42,568 nucleotides of DNA from Bacteroidaceae bacterium (GTDB lineage Bacteria; Bacteroidota; Bacteroidia; Bacteroidales; Bacteroidaceae), in NCBI GenBank assembly GCA_900771425.1, contig CAAGNV010000046.1, positions 1 to 42,568 of the forward strand, in the 5' to 3' direction. This document shows positions 9,482-18,500 of this stretch, in pieces (positions within the stretch are counted from its first letter, which is position 1; each line of letters begins with the position of its first letter). A program made the position numbers and the translations under genes. Below the pieces are notes generated by a model, which saw only the letters and a program-made list of their open reading frames with translations, had not been told where the DNA came from and did no database searches.

Positions 9482-9515
9482 TCATACACAAAACCAATTA
9501 ACAGCAGACAAACCT

Positions 9516-10889
9516 ATGACAGAGATAATAAAGCAAAAACTTAGCGACTCAAGAGCAGCACGCTGGGCAGCCTTGGTCATTGTTTCAGTGACAATGATGT
9601 TCGCATACTTCTTTACAGACGTAATGTCACCACTTGAACCATTGCTCACGGCAGCAATTGGCGGAGAAGACGGACTCGGAATGGGATGGACATCATCAGA
9701 ATACGGATGGTTCTCAGGAGCCTACGGACTTATGAACGTTTACCTCCTCCTACTATTCTTCGGCGGTATAATCCTCGATAAGTTCGGCATCCGTTTCACA
9801 GGACTCATGTCCACCGCCCTCATGTTCATCGGTGCATTAATCAAGTGGTACTCAGTTGCCAACACATTCGACAGCACAATTTGGGTTCCGTTCGGAGGTG
9901 AAGTACAAGAACAAGTAGCACTTGCAGGACTCGGCTTCGCCATCTTCGGTGTTGGTGCCGAGATAGCCGGAATCACAGTCAGCAAGGTTATTGCCAAGTG
10001 GTTTACAGGTCACGAACTGGCCCTTGCAATGGGCGTACAGGTTGCTTTGGCACGTATCGGTACTGCAGTAGCACTCGGTGCCTCACTTCCTATTGCCCGA
10101 GCATTTGGCGGAGTCAGTGCATCAGTAGGCCTCGGAGCAGTATGTCTCTGTATCGGCACAATCTCGTTCCTCGTTTACAACGTGATGGACAAGAAGGAAG
10201 ACAAGGCCGCAGCAGAGGCAGCAAGCGAACCAGAAGAAGGATTCAAGTTCAGCGACCTCAAGATACTCTTTACAAACCGTGGCTTCTGGTACATCACACT
10301 TCTCTGCCTGATGTTCTATGCAGGAGTGTTCCCATTCCTCAAGTTTGCCACAAAACTTATGGTATTCAAGTACGGAGTGGCTCCTGACCTTGCAGGACTT
10401 ATCCCAGCCATGCTCCCATTTGGAACCATCTTCCTCACACCATTCTTCGGAGGCATCTACGATAAGTACGGCAAGGGAGCAACCCTCATGATTATCGGTT
10501 CAGTGCTTCTCACCATCGTACACGTCATCTTTGCGTTACCGGTAAGCAGCGTAGCACTTGCCATCGCCGTGATGATAGTACTCGGCATTGCATTCGGACT
10601 TGTACCATCAGCCATGTGGCCGTCAGTTCCAAAGATTATTCCGATGAAGTTGTTAGGTACAGCATACGCAGTTATCTTCTACATTCAGAACATCGGTCTT
10701 TCTATGGTTCCGATGTGGATTGGTTCGGTCAACGAGAAGAACACAGCCGCCGACGGTGTCATCGACTATACAGAGTCAATGGCAATCTTTGCCGGCTTCG
10801 GCGTAGTTGCCATCATCATAGCATACCTTCTGAAACTTGAAGACAAGAAGAAGGGCTACGGACTTGAACAGGCAAACATCCAGAAATGA
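9516..10889 (+). CDS. MFS transporter
   Basis: A 457-residue major facilitator protein with about 12 membrane segments, beginning at WAALVIVSVTMMFAYFF. A conserved-loop motif is visible at GGIILDKFGIRFTG after the second to third helix and again as FGGIYDKYGKGATL in the second half. Central cytoplasmic loop KKEDKAAAEAASEPEEG. An in-frame ATG at 9420 exists, but that extension runs through the 22-bp repeat array and is hydrophilic; the ATG at 9516 (MTEIIKQKL) precedes the first helix directly. It lies 40 nt before a POT peptide transporter and 3' of an S9 peptidase. The substrate cannot be named from the sequence. Confidence 0.88.
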   Translation: MTEIIKQKLSDSRAARWAALVIVSVTMMFAYFFTDVMSPLEPLLTAAIGGEDGLGMGWTSSEYGWFSGAYGLMNVYLLLLFFGGIILDKFGIRFTGLMSTALMFIGALIKWYSVANTFDSTIWVPFGGEVQEQVALAGLGFAIFGVGAEIAGITVSKVIAKWFTGHELALAMGVQVALARIGTAVALGASLPIARAFGGVSASVGLGAVCLCIGTISFLVYNVMDKKEDKAAAEAASEPEEGFKFSDLKILFTNRGFWYITLLCLMFYAGVFPFLKFATKLMVFKYGVAPDLAGLIPAMLPFGTIFLTPFFGGIYDKYGKGATLMIIGSVLLTIVHVIFALPVSSVALAIAVMIVLGIAFGLVPSAMWPSVPKIIPMKLLGTAYAVIFYIQNIGLSMVPMWIGSVNEKNTAADGVIDYTESMAIFAGFGVVAIIIAYLLKLEDKKKGYGLEQANIQK

Positions 10890-10929
10890 TGACCTTAAAC
10901 AAATTACTAACTTATAAAATCAAATCACT

Positions 10930-12480
10930 ATGTTTGAAAATCAACCAAAAGGACTCTATGCGTTAGCACTGGCGAACACAGGCGAGCGCTTTGGCTACTA
11001 CACCATGTTGGCCATCTTCACATTGTTCATGCAGGCAAAGTTCGGCTGGACAGAATCCGGTGCCGGACAGGTTTATGCCATATTCCTCGCAGTAGTTTAC
11101 TTTGCACCACTCTTTGGAGGTATGCTTGCCGACAAATGGGGATACGGAAAATGCGTAAAACTCGGTATGCTCATCATGTTCCTCGGTTACCTCGGCCTGG
11201 CTATTCCAACTGATGCTGACACAATGGGACTTATAACAATGTTTGCAGGTCTTGCTTGTGTTTCACTCGGTACAGGTCTGTTCAAAGGTAACCTTCAAGT
11301 GCTCGTTGGTAACCTTTACGACGACCCTAAGTATTCCGACAAGCGCGACTCAGCATTCAGTTTGTTCTACATGGCCATCAACATCGGCGCTATGTTTGCT
11401 CCATCTATGGCAAAGTGGATTACAAATCAATACCTCAGCAACTATGGTTTCGTATATGATGCAGCCAACCAAGATCCAGCATATCTCAAGGCACTCTACG
11501 GTGCATACGGACTTTGCTTCGGCGTAGCATGTGGTTCACTCATACTCTCTGCCATCATATACTTCGTATGCTCAAAGTGGTTCAAGCATGCCGACATCAC
11601 AGCGAAGCAGGCAAAGGAAAGTGCAGCACCAGTCGAAGAACTCACTCCAAAACAGGAGAAAGACCGTATCATCGCACTCTTGCTCGTGTTCGCAGTAGTT
11701 ATCTTCTTCTGGATGGCATTCCATCAAAACGGTTCTGCACTCACATTCTTCGCCAAGAAATACACAAACCTGACTGTCGAAGGACCTATGCGCATAGGCT
11801 TCAACATCTTCAGCCTTGCGCTCCTTGCTGCTGCAGTTTACACAGGCTTCAGCACATTCCAGTCAAAGGTCACTAAGACAAAGACCATCTGCGGCATTGT
11901 CACCTTGGCACTCATCGGCGGAGCATTGGCACTTTACAATACCATGCCTAACCCTACATTTGCCCAGCCTTCCGACTTCCAGCAGTTCAATCCATTCTTC
12001 GTGGTAGCACTCACACCATTCAGCATGGCATTCTTCGGAGCTCTCGCAACTAAGGGCAAGGAAGTCAGCGCACCTACACGAATCGCATGGGGTATGCTCA
12101 TCGCCGCAGTAGGTTTTGCAGTGATTTCACTCGCTTCGTTCAATCTCACATCACCTATGAATCTGGGCGACGGAACACAGAGCATCCTGTCTCCAGGTTG
12201 GCTCATCTCTACATATTTCACGCTGACCATTGCCGAACTGCTTCTCTCGCCAATGGGCATCTCGTTTGTCAGCAAGGTTGCACCTCCAAAGTACAAGGGA
12301 ATGATGATGGGAGGATGGTTCGTGGCTACAGCAATAGGTAACTACCTCAGTTCAATTCCTTCAATGTTGTGGAATAAGATACCTCTCATGTATAACTGGG
12401 GAATCCTTATCGCCCTCTGCCTTATCAGTGCAGTCGTCATGTTTGCCTTGCTTAAGAAACTCAAGGCTATGACAGAGTAA
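10930..12480 (+). CDS. POT/PTR family proton-dependent oligopeptide transporter
   Basis: A 516-residue proton-coupled peptide transporter of the POT family in the inner membrane, expected to import di- and tripeptides. The N-terminal family signature is present as NTGERFGYYTM (about residues 17-27) followed by FGGMLADKWGYGK. The usual first Glu of the ExxER motif, linked to proton coupling, is Asn here (NTGER); Glu-Arg and the YY pair remain. The second family signature region (GTGLFKGNLQVLVGNLY, then FYMAINIGAMFAP) is clear. It follows the MFS gene by 40 nt and is closed by a terminator at 12511, so the S9 peptidase, MFS and POT genes may form one unit. Confidence 0.92.
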   Translation: MFENQPKGLYALALANTGERFGYYTMLAIFTLFMQAKFGWTESGAGQVYAIFLAVVYFAPLFGGMLADKWGYGKCVKLGMLIMFLGYLGLAIPTDADTMGLITMFAGLACVSLGTGLFKGNLQVLVGNLYDDPKYSDKRDSAFSLFYMAINIGAMFAPSMAKWITNQYLSNYGFVYDAANQDPAYLKALYGAYGLCFGVACGSLILSAIIYFVCSKWFKHADITAKQAKESAAPVEELTPKQEKDRIIALLLVFAVVIFFWMAFHQNGSALTFFAKKYTNLTVEGPMRIGFNIFSLALLAAAVYTGFSTFQSKVTKTKTICGIVTLALIGGALALYNTMPNPTFAQPSDFQQFNPFFVVALTPFSMAFFGALATKGKEVSAPTRIAWGMLIAAVGFAVISLASFNLTSPMNLGDGTQSILSPGWLISTYFTLTIAELLLSPMGISFVSKVAPPKYKGMMMGGWFVATAIGNYLSSIPSMLWNKIPLMYNWGILIALCLISAVVMFALLKKLKAMTE

Positions 12481-12510
12481 TCATCCCCCACTCCTTTTAA
12501 TAATTATGAT

Positions 12511-12546
12511 GATGGCATTCCCCAAAAAGGAATGCCATCATTGTTT
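12511..12546 (+). terminator. Rho-independent terminator after the POT transporter
   Basis: Stem GATGGCATTCC (12511-12521) with GGAATGCCATC (12529-12539), 11 bp perfect, loop CCAAAAA, followed by ATTGTTTT. It lies 30 nt after the POT stop codon. Confidence 0.88.
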
Positions 12547-12584
12547 TGTGGACAACGTCAAAAAGGTGTTTTCAATATTATTAG

Positions 12585-12615
12585 TTTGTCATGTCAAAAA
12601 TTCTTCGTACCTTTG
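12585..12615 (+). promoter_or_regulatory. Bacteroidetes-type promoter for nnrD-guaD
   Basis: TTTG at 12585-12588 and TACCTTTG at 12608-12615, separated by exactly 19 nt, match the TTTG-N19-TAnnTTTG consensus. Transcription would begin near 12622, so the upstream in-frame ATG at 12532 cannot be the start and the ATG at 12640 is preferred. Confidence 0.8.
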
Positions 12616-12639
12616 CAGCCTGAAAGGCATAGAAAACGC

Positions 12640-13545
12640 ATGAACATAGTAATTGACGAACGTAAATGGTATGGTAAATTGATAAGCGAAGGCAATTCAA
12701 AAGGTTGCTATCGTCTTACAGAATTTGACGATGCCAAAAGTCTCATAATCCCTCGTTCCATGTACGCGCATAAAGGCACATGTGGTCATGCGCTTCTTAT
12801 TGCCGGCAATTATGGCATTGCAGGATGTGCCGTCCTTGCTGCCCGTGCCTGTCTTCGCGGAGGTGTCGGTAAACTGACCGTCATGACCAACCCAGCCAAT
12901 ATACCAATGCTGCAAATATCCGTACCCGAAGCCATCGTATGCAGCAACGAAATCCATATAGGCTATGACCCTACCTACACATGCACATGTACGGCCATAG
13001 GACCAGGTATCGGAACAGACATCAACACATTTGGATTACTCAAAAGCAAGATTGAGTCAGCAAAATCCGCTATGGTGATAGATGCTGATGCCATAACCCT
13101 TATCGGCCGCGACAAGTCGCTGCTGTCAATACTGCCTCATGAGTCAATACTGACTCCGCATCACGCTGAGCTCAAGCGACTGATTGGCAAGACGGCAAAT
13201 AAATATGACGAGTTGGAGAAGACAAGACTACTCTGCATGAAATATCATTTAAACATCGTCATAAAAGGGGCATATTCTGCCGTAGTCAATTCCGACGGAA
13301 CAGTTTACTTCAACACAACAGGCAATCCAGGAATGGCAACGGCAGGCAGCGGAGATGTTCTGACTGGATTGATTCTGGCACTTCTTGCACAGGGTTACGA
13401 GCCAAAGAATGCCTTACGCCTCAGCGTATTTCTACATGGACTTGCCGGTGACATTGCAGCCGAAGAACACACCATATTCGGCATAACCGCAGGCGACATA
13501 GCCGACAACATAGGACGAGCTTACAAAAGACTACTAACTGTATAA
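12640..13545 (+). CDS. nnrD: ADP-dependent (S)-NAD(P)H-hydrate dehydratase
   Basis: A 301-residue ribokinase-like (CARKD) enzyme that repairs hydrated NADH and NADPH, using ADP or ATP for the dehydration. The family signature GNPGMATAGSGDVLTG (about residues 227-242) is intact, and HKGTCGHALLIAGNYGIAGCAVLAAR matches the N-terminal region of the dehydratase domain. Many bacteria, including other Bacteroidetes from memory, have it fused to the NnrE epimerase in a protein of about 500 residues; here no epimerase domain is present, so NnrE would have to be elsewhere. Start chosen from the promoter at 12585-12615. guaD begins 10 nt later. Confidence 0.88.
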   Translation: MNIVIDERKWYGKLISEGNSKGCYRLTEFDDAKSLIIPRSMYAHKGTCGHALLIAGNYGIAGCAVLAARACLRGGVGKLTVMTNPANIPMLQISVPEAIVCSNEIHIGYDPTYTCTCTAIGPGIGTDINTFGLLKSKIESAKSAMVIDADAITLIGRDKSLLSILPHESILTPHHAELKRLIGKTANKYDELEKTRLLCMKYHLNIVIKGAYSAVVNSDGTVYFNTTGNPGMATAGSGDVLTGLILALLAQGYEPKNALRLSVFLHGLAGDIAAEEHTIFGITAGDIADNIGRAYKRLLTV

Positions 13546-13555
13546 ACAATAAACT

Positions 13556-14023
13556 ATGACAAAGAACGATTTCATGAAGAAAGCCGTTGACCTCGCCGTT
13601 GAGAACGTAAACAATGGCGGAGGTCCATTCGGTGCAGTAATTGTCCGCGATGGCAAGATAATAGCAACAGGCGTGAACCGCGTAACCCCAAACAATGACC
13701 CTACGGCACATGCAGAAGTAAGTGCCATACGTGCTGCCTGTGAGAAACTCGGTACATTCCAACTCGACGGATGTGAGATATACAGCTCATGCGAACCATG
13801 CCCCATGTGTCTCGGAGCCATATATTGGGCGCATATCGAACGACTCTACTACGGTTGTAACCAACGTGATGCCGACGAAATCGGATTCAGCGACGAATTC
13901 ATCTACAAAGAACTGGCATTGCCTTCATCCGAACGCCAGCTCAAGACGGAGGAACTGCTGCCTGACGATGCCCGACGTGCATTCGAAGCGTGGAGAAACA
14001 AAGAAGACAAAGTCGAATACTAA
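13556..14023 (+). CDS. guaD: Guanine deaminase (cytidine-deaminase-fold nucleoside deaminase)
   Basis: A 155-residue zinc deaminase. Zinc ligands and proton shuttle are visible: His52 and Glu54 in TAHAEV, Cys82 and Cys85 in CEPCPMC. It resembles the Bacillus subtilis GuaD type rather than TadA: NDPTAHAEVSAIRAAC, CLGAIYWA and the C-terminal FEAWRN, where the swapped C-terminal segment caps the active site in that family. The expected reaction is guanine to xanthine plus ammonia in purine salvage. It is cotranscribed with nnrD (10 nt gap) and ends at the terminator of 14090-14134. TadA-like tRNA editing is the less likely alternative. Confidence 0.87.
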   Translation: MTKNDFMKKAVDLAVENVNNGGGPFGAVIVRDGKIIATGVNRVTPNNDPTAHAEVSAIRAACEKLGTFQLDGCEIYSSCEPCPMCLGAIYWAHIERLYYGCNQRDADEIGFSDEFIYKELALPSSERQLKTEELLPDDARRAFEAWRNKEDKVEY

Positions 14024-14052
14024 GTTTCATATAGCAAACAAGACTACTACCA

Positions 14053-14125
14053 CGTCGGTGCAGTAATCTACACCGTCGTGACAGTATAACGCAGCGTCGC
14101 GGCAGTATACAACCACGACGCTGCG
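14053..14125 (+). repeat. Three 21-bp units ending in an inverted copy, 3' of guaD
   Basis: Units at 14053-14073, 14074-14094 and 14095-14115 each start CGTCG and carry CAGTA at the same offset (14061, 14082, 14103). The array is capped by CGACGCTGCG (14116-14125), the exact inverse complement of CGCAGCGTCG (14090-14099) at the junction of units 2 and 3. The last unit therefore forms the loop of a terminator hairpin. Confidence 0.75.
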
Positions 14126-14134
14126 ATTGTTTTT
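14090..14134 (+). terminator. Rho-independent terminator after guaD
   Basis: A perfect 10-bp stem CGCAGCGTCG (14090-14099) with CGACGCTGCG (14116-14125), loop of 16 nt, followed by ATTGTTTTT. It lies about 65 nt after the guaD stop and is built from the 21-bp repeat. Confidence 0.78.
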
Positions 14135-14343
14135 ATGCCATGTGCCGAAATGTTATGCCTTTGACCCTAATGGCAAAACAAATAAGCCGTTCGGCACGTT
14201 CATACACCCTTTTCGCCAAACAGACAGAGAAAACATATTTGCATTTAAGTATTTTTATGAGCAAATGCGCTCAAACATGTGTATGCACACCTGTATTACA
14301 TTACTTTTTATTCAAATTCTTTCGTTGTATTGAAAAAAAGTAG
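14135..14343. other. Spacer between guaD terminator and TPR-gene promoter
   Basis: No supportable gene; reading frames here (for example from 14140) have no recognisable features. GTGCCGAA at about 14141-14148 is the inverse complement of TTCGGCAC at about 14192-14199, an 8-bp pair with a long loop. Function unknown. Confidence 0.4.
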
Positions 14344-14351
14344 TATCTTTG
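14344..14351 (+). promoter_or_regulatory. Putative -7 element for the TPR gene
   Basis: TATCTTTG matches TAnnTTTG; TTCG lies 19 nt upstream at 14321-14324 as a weak -33. The start codon is 51 nt downstream. It would drive the TPR gene, ribH and tamB. Confidence 0.6.
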
Positions 14352-14401
14352 CACGCTATTATGCGTAGAAACGGAAATTAAACAATAAAAACAATAACAT
14401 C

Positions 14402-15079
14402 ATGGCAAAAAACAAGAAAAACCAAAACGAAGCTCTCGCGCTCGACGTACAATTGACCAAGAGCGAAGCATTTATCGAGAAGCATCTCAAGCAAATCCTT
14501 ATCGCTGTTGCTGCAGTAATCGTAATCGTAGCAGGTATTTTCCTTTGGAAAAACCACATGAAGAATCAGGCAGCAGAAGCAGCAGAACTCATCGCAAAGA
14601 GCCAAGTTGCTTTTGCTCAGGAGCAATACGAACAGGCACTCAACGGTGACGGTGCACAGGAGAAGGGATTCCTCAAAATTATCGACGAGTACGGAAGCAC
14701 CCCTTCAGGCAACCTCGCAAAAGCTTATGCAGGCATCTGCTATGCACAGTTGGATAAGGTTGACGAAGCAATTAAGATGCTCGAATCATTCTCAACACAG
14801 GACGACGAGATGATTTCTCCATCAGCAACAGCTGCACTCGGTAACTGCTACGTAAAGAAGGGTGACACACAGAAAGGTATTGACTTACTGCTCAAGGCTG
14901 CCAAGAATGCTGACAACGACGCAGTATCTCCTGTATTCCTCCTTCAGGCAGGTCAGCTCTACGAATCACTCAACGAGCAGGACAAGGCTCTCGAACTCTA
15001 CCAGCAGATTAAGGACAAGTACTTCCGTTCTCCAGTTTCAGCAGAAATCGACAAGTACATCGAGAGAGCTACAAAGTAA
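14402..15079 (+). CDS. Single-pass membrane protein with tetratricopeptide repeats
   Basis: A 225-residue protein with a charged N-terminus (MAKNKKNQNEALALDVQ), one membrane segment at about residues 37-51 (ILIAVAAVIVIVAGIFLW), and a C-terminal domain of TPR-like helical hairpins (about 60-220, for example AYAGICYAQLDKVDEAIKML and AGQLYESLNEQDKALELYQQI). Topology resembles YfgM-type proteins, with the TPR domain probably in the periplasm. It is 3 nt upstream of ribH. TPR proteins bind partners rather than catalyse; the partner is unknown. Confidence 0.85.
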   Translation: MAKNKKNQNEALALDVQLTKSEAFIEKHLKQILIAVAAVIVIVAGIFLWKNHMKNQAAEAAELIAKSQVAFAQEQYEQALNGDGAQEKGFLKIIDEYGSTPSGNLAKAYAGICYAQLDKVDEAIKMLESFSTQDDEMISPSATAALGNCYVKKGDTQKGIDLLLKAAKNADNDAVSPVFLLQAGQLYESLNEQDKALELYQQIKDKYFRSPVSAEIDKYIERATK

Positions 15080-15082
15080 ATA

Positions 15083-15574
15083 ATGGCAACAAAGAACCAC
15101 AATCTCAGCCTATACGACATAAACTCCGTACCCGACGCATCAGGGATGAAAATAGGCATTGTCGTTGCTGAGTGGAACGAAAACATAACAGGGGCACTTC
15201 TTCAAGGTGCCCTTGATACTCTTCTGCTTAACGGAGTAAAAGAAGAAGACATACACACAGAGACCGTTCCAGGCAGTTTCGAACTCGTCTTCGGATCGGC
15301 ACAAATGGCGCAAACCGACGTTGATGCAGTCATAGCAATCGGTTGTGTCATACGTGGTGATACGCCGCATTTCGACTATATCTGTCAAGGTACAACACAG
15401 GGACTTGCCCATCTCAATGCCACGCAAGGCAAACCAATCATTTACGGGCTTCTCACAACAAACAACTTAGAACAGGCACAGGAACGTGCCGGAGGCCGAT
15501 TGGGAAATAAGGGAGATGAATGTGCAGTAACTGCAATAAAGATGGTTGCCTTATCAAGAAAGTTAAGAAAATAA
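15083..15574 (+). CDS. ribH: 6,7-dimethyl-8-ribityllumazine synthase
   Basis: A 163-residue lumazine synthase, the penultimate step of riboflavin synthesis, condensing 5-amino-6-ribitylaminouracil with 3,4-dihydroxy-2-butanone 4-phosphate. Family motifs are visible: VVAEWNENITGALLQGA near residue 30, VPGSFELVFG near 61-70 and GCVIRGDTPHFDYIC near 91-105, the last containing the catalytic His. The enzyme normally forms a 60-mer or pentamers in the cytosol. It begins 3 nt after the TPR gene stop, and its last 55 nt overlap the start of the tamB reading frame. No other riboflavin gene lies in the window. Confidence 0.95.
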   Translation: MATKNHNLSLYDINSVPDASGMKIGIVVAEWNENITGALLQGALDTLLLNGVKEEDIHTETVPGSFELVFGSAQMAQTDVDAVIAIGCVIRGDTPHFDYICQGTTQGLAHLNATQGKPIIYGLLTTNNLEQAQERAGGRLGNKGDECAVTAIKMVALSRKLRK

Positions 15575-18500
15575 TTCGTCGAATCGTTGCGGGCATACTT
15601 CTTTTATATGTATGTCTCATCGTGTTAGTCAACGTACCTGCAATCCAACACCAATTAGGAAGCTGGATTGCAGGTGCTTTGTCAGATAAGGTAGGCAGCG
15701 AAGTCTCCGTAGGCAAAGTCAATATAGGCATGCTTAACAGACTTGTCGTTGACGACATCGACATAAAAGACAAACAAGGCAAACCACTCCTGCGTATTGA
15801 CCGAACAGCGGTCAATATCAGATTGCTCAATCTGTTCAGAGGAAAAATTGACATCACAAGCGCACAGATATTCGGATTGGTTGCAAACGCATACAAACTG
15901 ACACCTGAATCCACACCGAATTATCAGTTTCTCATAGACGCATTCCAAAGCAAAGATGACGACAAGGAAAGCAAGATAGACTTAAGCATCAGTACTTTCA
16001 TACTCCGTCGCGGACATTTGCTATATAACGTCATATCAGAACCAACAGCAGAAAGCATGATCGACGCCAACCACCTTGACATCGACAACCTCAATGCAAC
16101 AGTATCACTCAACAAGTTAACCAACGAATCCATCAATGCATCCGTAAGAAGGTTTAACTTCATAGAGCGAAATTCAAACCTCCAGTTAAAAGACCTCAAG
16201 TTCAAAATCGAATGTGACAACCAGCATGCAAGTATTAAGGACTTTAACATCAAGTTGCCACAATCATCACTTTATGCGAACTCAATTGAAGCAAAGTATA
16301 ATGATTTTGAAACAGACAAGTCATATTATTTTGCTACTAACATTGAGGAGTCATTTATTACGCCGGCAGACCTTTCTTCACTCTTGCCTCAATTGAAGAT
16401 GCTCACTACCCCACTCTATTTCACCTGCGGACTTACAGGTGACCAATCCAATATAAGTATCAGCAACTTAAACCTACATTCCGACGACCATAGCACTGAC
16501 ATTTCCGTCGATATAAATGCAAAGGATATAAACGGGAGCAGAACCATAAGTTCAATAATCCACAATGTAAAAATAAGTTCAGACGACAAGAACGAATACC
16601 TTACAGCGTTAATGCCTGATTTACATTCTGACATTATAAACAACATAGGAAGCATCAATTACACAGGCACGTTCAACCAATCGTCAGACATGATAGAAGC
16701 AGACGGAACACTCCGTACTGATGTAGGCGACATTGAATTCAATGCGACTTATGGGAATGACAAAACCGTGTCTGGTTCGTTCACATCAAAAGGTATCGAC
16801 ATAGGTAGGTTGACGGCCGACAATACATTCGGTAATGCTTCGTTCGACCTAAATGCAGACTTGAATCTTTCAGGCAAAGGTATTCCTGACGGAACCATCA
16901 AAGGCAACATAGCCTGCATCACATTGATGGACAAATCATATTCTGACGTTGCAGTCGATATGAGTGCCGGCCAAGGCGTCATTGACGGAAGCATTCAAAG
17001 TCATGATCCCTCCATGAACTTCACAGCCACCGCAACATACGACACTAACAACTCGGATGTTGACCTCAATCTCCACGTGAACAACGCCACAATACCAAAT
17101 GGTTCTGACCACATCAATCTCAATGACCTTGACATGACAATGTCTGGAGCCATAAACGGATATAAAAGCATTGACATCGATGCCGATGGCATAATGGCAC
17201 AGATACATGGCGAATTGACTCTCGACCGCATTGCCGATGCAGTGAAAAACCAGTTGGCAATCCACCTGCCACAGATTGTCAGCCCTACAACATCAACAAA
17301 TGACAACTATTCATTCGATATATTTTTGGAAAAATCACCACTTACGAAGACCTTCCTGCCGGACAATATCGAATTGAGCGAACCTGTACATATCCTGGGA
17401 AATGTAAACGACCGCAGTGACTCCATCAACATCTCAGTATCAGTGCCAAGCATTGAAAGCGGTTCACGTACATTCACCAATACCAACTTGAACATTGACG
17501 GCGACGCCAGAAACTTAAATATTGTAGCCACGTCAAACCTCGAGCAAGGAGGTGACGAAGACAATCCCCTTACAATCACGGCACTTCAACTCACTGCCGA
17601 TGCACACAACAATCAAGTTACGTCGTTGCTGAAATGGGAAAATGAAGGTATGATCTATGCCACTACTGAATTCACAGACAGCCTCGGCAAATTACACACT
17701 GATGTCAATCTTCACACATCACAATTTACTATCAACGACACCATCTGGACAATTCATCCAGCCGACCTGACATACTACGACGGCAAACTCAAACTCAATA
17801 ACATAAACATTTCGAACGATATCGCAGAACAGGCAAGCGCTCAGATGCTTACCCTCAATGGCACGATATCTGACGAACCAACTGATTCCGTCTTTGCCGA
17901 ACTGAAAAACATAGAAATAGCATATATCACTGATATAGTTGACTTCGATGCGGTTAAATTCCGTGGTCTAACTTCCGGAAAGGTAACTGTCGCCTCGGCA
18001 CTCGATAAGGAGCCACACTTAAGTGCAAATATCGTAGTCAACGACATGCACCTGCAAGGAGGCAGACTCGGGACGGGATTCATCCAAGCCTTTTGGGATA
18101 AAGAGCGCAATGGCGTGAGCGTATTGGGACATATCATAGATGATGCCAATTCGAAAAGTCGCATAACAGATGTTTCGGGATATATTGCACCTTCGACCAA
18201 CGACATGGACCTTCGAATCGACACTCATAACACCAACGCTGAGTTCCTGAATGGGTTCCTTTCTTCTACTTTCAGCGAGATTAGCGGTGACTGCAACGGA
18301 ACTCTTCACGTGATAGGTCCACTCAACGATGTCAACCTTACAGGTAACATAAGTGCCGACGTGGCTCTTCGACTCCGTGCTACAGGCACACGCTATCACA
18401 TAAACCCATCTGATACGCTGCGACTTAGACCATATCAGTTCCGGTTCGAAGACATACGCCTGACCGACGACCGTGGCACAGGCATCGCTACAGTTAACGG

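Noticed and set aside
9420..9515. Longer N-terminus for the MFS transporter (start at 9420)
   Set aside because: The extension is encoded by the 22-bp repeat array, is hydrophilic, and is not expected in this family.
14127..14343. Two small plus-strand frames between guaD and the TPR gene
   Set aside because: No start signal, no hydrophobic or conserved pattern; they lie between a terminator and a promoter.
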